Assembly: GCA_021806355.1 (NCBI GenBank)
Contig: JAJZXT010000011.1
Span: forward strand, 1-17,020
Reading direction: 5' to 3'
DNA: 17,020 nt
DNA from: Thermoplasmata archaeon
GTDB lineage: Archaea > Thermoplasmatota > Thermoplasmata > Thermoplasmatales > Thermoplasmataceae
Positions 13,526 to 17,020 of the stretch are shown here, one piece after another. Both the position numbers and the translations under genes were made by a program. Within the stretch, counting starts at the first letter, position 1; each line of letters starts with the position of its first letter. The notes beneath the pieces were generated by a model, which saw only the letters and a list, made by a program, of their open reading frames with translations, made no database searches and was not told the DNA's origin.

Positions 13526-15111
13526 TATTTTCCTCCCCCAGCCATCCTGAGGGCGAATTCAGGATCCTTGTAGTAAACGTTCACAATTCTTGTTAGGTTT
13601 GCAAAGTCTATAATGTTTGCATCAACCATCAGGTCAATAAGTTTCTTTCTTCTGTCGAATTCTTCCTTGAATTCTTCATCACTCATCCTTTTTGTTTGTT
13701 GAATCTCCTTCAATATCTTACTGTACCCGCTATAAACTTGTGTATTCACGTTAAAATCGAAATTATACACCTTGTTGTAAAGAATTTCTCTTGTTTCAGA
13801 ATCAACACCCATAACCTCGTCGATCTCCGTTATCTTTCTTACCATCCTGTTTCCAATCTTCACAAACTTGTTGAAAATTACAAAGTTAAGTGAACTGATG
13901 AGAACTCTGGGAATATTAAGGGGATTTGATTCCAATCTGTTAACCAGCGTATCCATACTATCGGCGTGGATTGTGGAATAAGCGGTATGTCCGGTGGAAA
14001 TTGCCTGAAACAGGGAATAGGATTCCCTTCCTCGTATTTCCCCGAGAAGAATGTACGTAGGGCGCTGTCTCATTGCCATCCTGACAAGTTCAAACATTCC
14101 TATTGGAGCATTGTGTCCCGACAAATTTCCCTGATTGTACACACTTTCCCTGGTGGATGTGGCAACCCAGTTCTCGTGCATAATGTTAATTTCCCTTGTC
14201 TCTTCAATGCTGAATACCTTTGTATTTGGGGGTATGAACATCATCATTGCATTCAGGGTGGAGGTTTTCCCCACACCAGGTACCCCGGCAATGATGCCAG
14301 ATTTCAGGTTCTCCACGGCAAACCATAGGTACGTAACTATCTCTGTAGTAGCAGCTCCATATTTCACTATCTCAACAGGTGTAAATGGAGTTTCCCTGAA
14401 TAGCCTGAACGTGAACGAAGAACCCTTGGTTGAAATCTCATTTCCGTATGTTATCTGGATCCTGTGGCCCTGTGGAAAGGTTCCATCCATGATAGGATCG
14501 TTCATAGACACTTCTTTTCCGCAGAGTTGTGCCAGTCTTATGACGTATGAATCCAGTTCCTTCTCGGAAGAGAAAAGAATATTTGTTCTGAGCGGGCCGT
14601 GACGCTTGTGTTCAATAAAGATAGGCAAGCCAACGCCATTACAGGAAATATCTTCCACAAACTGGTCCCTGATAATTGGATCAAGCCGTCCAAACCCTTC
14701 ATAATCTCTTTGAATGTAATATTTGTACTTGTCAATTGAAGCCTTTGGTATTTTTGTTCTCCTTGATTTCATGTAGGAGTCAATTATCTGCTCAATATCT
14801 TTTACCGAAAATTCATTCGGAAGGTTATTGGAACTCCTGACAATCTGTTCCATATTCTTTGAGATTATCTCTATCTCTTTCAGTTCGGCTTCTGATATTT
14901 CGGGTTCATGGACAATATAAAGCGTTTCCATTGTGTCTTTATTCCATGCAATTTCAATAGAAACAACCCTTGAAATTATGTTATATTCATCTATTATTTC
15001 ATATGATTTATTGATTTGTGGTGAAGTATCGGGTTCCAAAACTGGTTCATCTTTACCCTTGCTTTTCTTATTTTTCTTTTTTTTTGGAATAACCCTAATT
15101 TCACTCTTCAT
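13525..15111 (-). CDS. Type IV filament/secretion ATPase, FlaI/TadA family (first ATPase)
   Basis: First gene of the four-gene operon, 528 residues. A Lys-rich N-terminus (KKKKNKKSKGK, 10-20) leads to a helical N-terminal domain, then QRDYEGFGRLDPII, EDISCNGVGLPIFI, PIMDGTFPQGHRI, Walker A GVPGVGKT (276-283), Asp box SIEETREI (301-308), Walker B region YILLGEIRGRE (353-363) and His box STIHAD (379-384), all intact. The C-terminal segment FANLTRIVNVYYKDPE parallels that of the second ATPase, so the two are ancient paralogues with the same architecture. It would supply ATP-driven force to the platform proteins encoded next. Pili, archaellum-like filament or protein secretion are all possible, and no filament subunit is encoded nearby. 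The ATG at 15111 lies 29 bases after a TATA-like box. Confidence 0.9.
   Translation of the reverse strand: MKSEIRVIPKKKKNKKSKGKDEPVLEPDTSPQINKSYEIIDEYNIISRVVSIEIAWNKDTMETLYIVHEPEISEAELKEIEIISKNMEQIVRSSNNLPNEFSVKDIEQIIDSYMKSRRTKIPKASIDKYKYYIQRDYEGFGRLDPIIRDQFVEDISCNGVGLPIFIEHKRHGPLRTNILFSSEKELDSYVIRLAQLCGKEVSMNDPIMDGTFPQGHRIQITYGNEISTKGSSFTFRLFRETPFTPVEIVKYGAATTEIVTYLWFAVENLKSGIIAGVPGVGKTSTLNAMMMFIPPNTKVFSIEETREINIMHENWVATSTRESVYNQGNLSGHNAPIGMFELVRMAMRQRPTYILLGEIRGRESYSLFQAISTGHTAYSTIHADSMDTLVNRLESNPLNIPRVLISSLNFVIFNKFVKIGNRMVRKITEIDEVMGVDSETREILYNKVYNFDFNVNTQVYSGYSKILKEIQQTKRMSDEEFKEEFDRRKKLIDLMVDANIIDFANLTRIVNVYYKDPEFALRMAGGGK
13532..13539 (-). promoter_or_regulatory. Strong Shine-Dalgarno site of the TadB-like gene
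   Basis: On the minus strand GGGGGAGG stands about six bases before the ATG at 13525, inside the last codons of the upstream ATPase gene (Gly-Gly-Gly-Lys end). It confirms the start and suggests translational coupling in the operon. Confidence 0.6.
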
Positions 15112-15135
15112 TTGAGCTAATCGATCCTATCTGGC

Positions 15136-15145
15136 AATATAAATT
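15136..15145 (-). promoter_or_regulatory. TATA-like box of the secretion operon
   Basis: AATTTATATT on the minus strand, centred 29 bases before the ATG at 15111. It is preceded by an A-rich run that could hold a B-recognition element. The spacing predicts a leader of only a few bases. Confidence 0.55.
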
Positions 15146-15380
15146 TTTTTGATATCAAAATGATGTGCGATTAATGCAGCATCAATAATATATATTTATC
15201 ATGCGGAATTCGAACGGACTATTTTATAATGGCAATTTCAGGTGGAAATCACACTCTTTTCTCAGGTATTGAATTTTTCAACATCATGGTCATTTATTGA
15301 CATTCTTTTCTCTAATTGTGAATAAATATTGGATCAGTCCATCAGAGCACTTCAAGGTAACACCAATCTCGAATTTTCTT
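15146..15380. other. Intergenic stretch, no convincing gene
   Basis: AT-rich gap between the start of the secretion operon and the end of the DUF167 gene. An AT-rich box (AATAATATATATTTATC, 15184-15200) lies at leaderless distance from an ATG at 15229 that would encode 23 residues (MAISGGNHTL and 13 more). The peptide is unrecognised and too short to trust. Confidence 0.35.
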
Positions 15381-15656
15381 TTACAAATTATCTTTCAATT
15401 CTATCAATATTACCTTTCTGGAGGACTTGGCACCACGGATAATTGAAACAGAGTTAGCTGAATACATTTTCTTTAACTGTGCAATAACGTCAGCGTTTGC
15501 CTTTCCTCTTTCCCTTTCTTCATTCGTGTAGATTGTCAATGTTCCATTATTTTCCACAGGAACTCTGGAGCCTCTTTTAACCTTTACATTTATTATCGTA
15601 TCGATCAGAATGAAAGTTAGAGTATATTCTTTTTGCTCTTTCTGAAAATATATCAT
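15381..15656 (-). CDS. YggU/DUF167 family protein
   Basis: A 91-residue protein of the small DUF167 (YggU, UPF0235) fold, found in bacteria, archaea and eukaryotes; its biochemical role is unknown. Visible marks are the opening strand INVKVKRGSR, the signature GKANADVIAQLKKMY (G51-K52-A53-N54), and the closing VSIIRGAKSSRKVILIEL, which matches the family pattern of a strand, a Gly-containing turn and SR.K before the last strand. The ATG at 15656 adds about 20 residues before the first family strand. The true start may be different, but no other ATG, GTG or TTG lies in frame before the domain. It is divergent from the methyltransferase at 15678, with only 21 bases between them. Confidence 0.85.
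   Translation of the reverse strand: MIYFQKEQKEYTLTFILIDTIINVKVKRGSRVPVENNGTLTIYTNEERERGKANADVIAQLKKMYSANSVSIIRGAKSSRKVILIELKDNL
15645..15654 (+). promoter_or_regulatory. TATA-like box of the small methyltransferase gene
   Basis: AAAATATATC is centred 28 bases before the ATG at 15678, a leaderless arrangement. It lies inside the first codons of the divergent DUF167 gene, so the two promoters cannot be fully independent. Confidence 0.5.
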
Positions 15657-15677
15657 CTAATATGTGCTTTAGATTTC

Positions 15678-16232
15678 ATGCACGAATTTGATTATGAGCG
15701 AATAAGGGCTAATAGAGAAAAGATGGTTCCAGTTGAGGAGTTAATTGAAGTCATTGATCCTCAGGCAGGTGAGGTCATATTAGACATAGGTTCCGGTGAT
15801 GGTTATTATGCCCTAAAAATGGCAAGGAAGTCACCAAAGTCAAAGATAATTGCAATAGAAATGAGCGCGAAAGGAAATAACCTCCTGAGAAATGAAATGA
15901 AAAAAGAGCAAATAGAAAACATCGAGATCATTGAGGACGATGTATGCAAGATAAAGAAATTTCCCGAATATGATAAAGTCTTCTTTTCTATTGTTTTCCA
16001 TGATTTCGTGTGTAAGGAGCAATTGATTGAGAATTTGAAACTGTCTGCAAAAAAGGGAGCCAAATTTATATTCTTTGAGTTCTTGAAAGATTCGCAAATA
16101 GGTCCGCCAAGGCAAATTAAACTCTCTGGGGAAGAATTGATGGAAATTGGAAAGAAATGCAATCTTAAGCTGGAATCAGAAAAGATTTTTAAAGAGCACT
16201 ATGTGCAGAAGTACCTGATGGGCTCTCCTTAG
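15678..16232 (+). CDS. Small class I SAM-dependent methyltransferase
   Basis: 184 residues from the ATG at 15678; a longer frame from 15633 would overlap the divergent DUF167 gene and lose the promoter spacing. Motif I is VILDIGSGDGYYALKMA (about 33-49), followed by IIAIEMS at the end of the second strand, IIEDDV at the adenine-binding site and FSIVFHDF at the position of motif IV. The C-terminus (GPPRQIKLSGEEL..KKCNL) resembles a broad UbiE/methyltransferase-11-like group of archaeal proteins. The substrate is unknown. The last codons (MGSP) end exactly where a TnpB remnant begins, so the original C-terminus may have been changed by that insertion; compare with orthologues. Confidence 0.8.
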   Translation: MHEFDYERIRANREKMVPVEELIEVIDPQAGEVILDIGSGDGYYALKMARKSPKSKIIAIEMSAKGNNLLRNEMKKEQIENIEIIEDDVCKIKKFPEYDKVFFSIVFHDFVCKEQLIENLKLSAKKGAKFIFFEFLKDSQIGPPRQIKLSGEELMEIGKKCNLKLESEKIFKEHYVQKYLMGSP

Positions 16233-16297
16233 TTACGACACCTGAGACGGTTGAATCAGGGAGCTTCAATACTTTGGCGGGGAAAGGATGTCACTAA
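16232..16297 (+). pseudogene. TnpB (IS200/IS605-type) C-terminal remnant and element right end
   Basis: The frame from 16232 reads VTTPETVESGSFNTLAGKGC and ends H, stop. VESGSF..LAGKGCH follows the pattern at the end of many archaeal TnpB genes (VEAGSPRP..RGGCH), where the DNA ends GGGGAGGATGTCAC; here it is GGGGAAAGGATGTCAC (16279-16294). In intact elements this segment also forms the end of the guide-like RNA and the right end of the transposon. Only about 66 bases remain, so it is a fossil. It was recognised by pattern memory, not by a search. Confidence 0.55.
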
Positions 16298-16408
16298 ACG
16301 CATTTGTTTGGGATAACGCAATTCAATTCCACGTTGATAATCCCGGTTTTCCTGCTCATATGATCCAAAAGTGACCTAGAAATGTTAGACTCCCTGAGAA
16401 AAAACATT

Positions 16409-16418
16409 AGATATTACT
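16409..16418 (+). promoter_or_regulatory. TATA-like box of the cyclophilin gene
   Basis: AGATATTACT is centred about 28 bases before the ATG at 16442; there is no clear Shine-Dalgarno site. It fits a leaderless transcript. Confidence 0.45.
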
Positions 16419-16441
16419 TATTGATTGACCTATGATAAGAG

Positions 16442-16900
16442 ATGTCTAATGTAATTCTGGAAACATCGATGGGCAATATCAAAATTGAGTTGTTCGAAAA
16501 GGAAATGCCAGTCACTGCTGGGAACTTCAGGAAACTAACTGAAAGTGGCTTTTATGATGGTATAATTTTTCACAGGGTAATCAAGGGCTTCATGATTCAG
16601 GGGGGCGACCCCACCGGTACAGGTTCGGGTGGACCTGGTTATTCAATCAAGGATGAATTCGGGAAAAGCAACAAGAATTTAAGAGGTACACTCTCTATGG
16701 CAAACGCAGGTCCAAACACTGGCGGTAGCCAATTCTTCATAAATCTGGTCGATAACAACCATCTTGACAAGAAACATCCCGTGTTCGGCAAGGTTGTAGA
16801 GGGAATGGAAGTTATTGAGGCTATTGGAAATATCCAGACGGATAGGAATGACAGGCCGGTTCAAAAGATTGCGATTTTGAGAGCAAGATATATGAAATAA
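16442..16900 (+). CDS. Peptidyl-prolyl cis-trans isomerase, cyclophilin type
   Basis: Cytoplasmic prolyl isomerase that speeds protein folding. The 152 residues cover a complete single cyclophilin domain with no signal peptide. Active-site residues are present: FHRV with R45, MIQGGDP with Q53, MANAGPNTGGSQFFI (86-100), and KHPVFGKVVEGMEVIEAI. The tryptophan that in human cyclophilin A binds cyclosporin is His107 here (HLDKKHPVFG), as in many bacterial enzymes, so low drug sensitivity is expected (inference). The ATG at 16442 begins a typical first strand (VILETSMGNIKIELF). The gene stands alone. Cyclophilins are patchy in archaea, and its position next to a TnpB fossil makes horizontal gain possible. 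Confidence 0.95.
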   Translation: MSNVILETSMGNIKIELFEKEMPVTAGNFRKLTESGFYDGIIFHRVIKGFMIQGGDPTGTGSGGPGYSIKDEFGKSNKNLRGTLSMANAGPNTGGSQFFINLVDNNHLDKKHPVFGKVVEGMEVIEAIGNIQTDRNDRPVQKIAILRARYMK

Positions 16901-16910
16901 TTTAGTGAGT

Positions 16911-16926
16911 TGTCTTTTTCTATTTT
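16911..16926 (+). terminator. T-rich terminator after the cyclophilin gene
   Basis: TGTCTTTTTCTATTTT begins about ten bases after the cyclophilin stop. T-tracts of this kind end transcription in archaea. No stem is needed and none is obvious. Confidence 0.35.
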
Positions 16927-17020
16927 GTGGGTCGTTGTCTCTTGAAAATCGTTCATTTTAACAAACTCTAAATTTGAAACTCTTCTCTCAAATCTTAGAG
17001 TATTTTTGACGATCGCATTG

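Noticed and set aside
13966..14602. Overlapping plus-strand frames of 120 and 155 codons inside the first ATPase
   Set aside because: Both are antisense to the Walker and His-box region of the ATPase and show no family features.
15201..15225. TTCGAA-containing stretch (GGAATTCGAACGGAC) that looks like part of a tRNA T-arm
   Set aside because: The flanking five bases on either side cannot pair as a T-stem on either strand and no acceptor or anticodon arm can be drawn.
15229..15300. 23-codon frame after an AT-rich box, possible leaderless small protein
   Set aside because: Too short to separate from chance and unrecognised; kept only as a remark on the intergenic stretch.

Overview
The window looks like a chromosomal segment of a thermoacidophilic euryarchaeon of the order Thermoplasmatales (Ferroplasma/Cuniculiplasma-like rather than Thermoplasma itself, judged by the AT-rich base composition). 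The reasons are a Thermoplasma-type zinc glucose 1-dehydrogenase, an archaeal secretion-ATPase/membrane-platform operon, many genes whose start codon sits about 25-30 bases after an AT-rich TATA-like box (leaderless style), and frequent 1-4 base gene overlaps. No tRNA or rRNA gene and no CRISPR array is visible.

Layout. 1-430: 3' end of a metallophosphoesterase gene, convergent with and overlapping hemA (glutamyl-tRNA reductase, minus strand, 333-1655). 1753-3579: a class I methyltransferase with bacterial 'THUMP-like' features, then ribA (GTP cyclohydrolase II). 3580-6010: an accessory island with three parts: (i) a 347-bp MITE-like element with terminal inverted repeats and an 8-bp target duplication; (ii) a secreted, sequon-rich protein followed by two tandem small two-helix membrane proteins, the second frameshifted, which resembles a toxin/immunity arrangement; (iii) the 3' end (domains V and VI) of a group II intron on the minus strand. 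6011-7950: gdh and folD overlapping by ATGA. 8119-10136: nadE and a CPA1-type Na+/H+ antiporter, again overlapping by ATGA.

10143-15111 (minus): a compact four-gene operon in the order ATPase, membrane protein, membrane protein, ATPase. It encodes two complete but different FlaI/TadA-type ATPases and two single-domain platform proteins that together look like a split FlaJ or a TadB/TadC pair. No pilin or prepilin peptidase is in the window. 15381-17020: a YggU/DUF167 protein divergent from a small methyltransferase, a 22-codon TnpB C-terminal remnant directly after that methyltransferase, and a cyclophilin-type prolyl isomerase.

The core genes serve cofactor and central metabolism: heme (hemA), flavin (ribA), folate (folD), NAD (nadE) and sugar oxidation by the non-phosphorylative Entner-Doudoroff route (gdh). 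The points most worth a second look are the accessory island between ribA and gdh and the dual-ATPase pilus or secretion operon.
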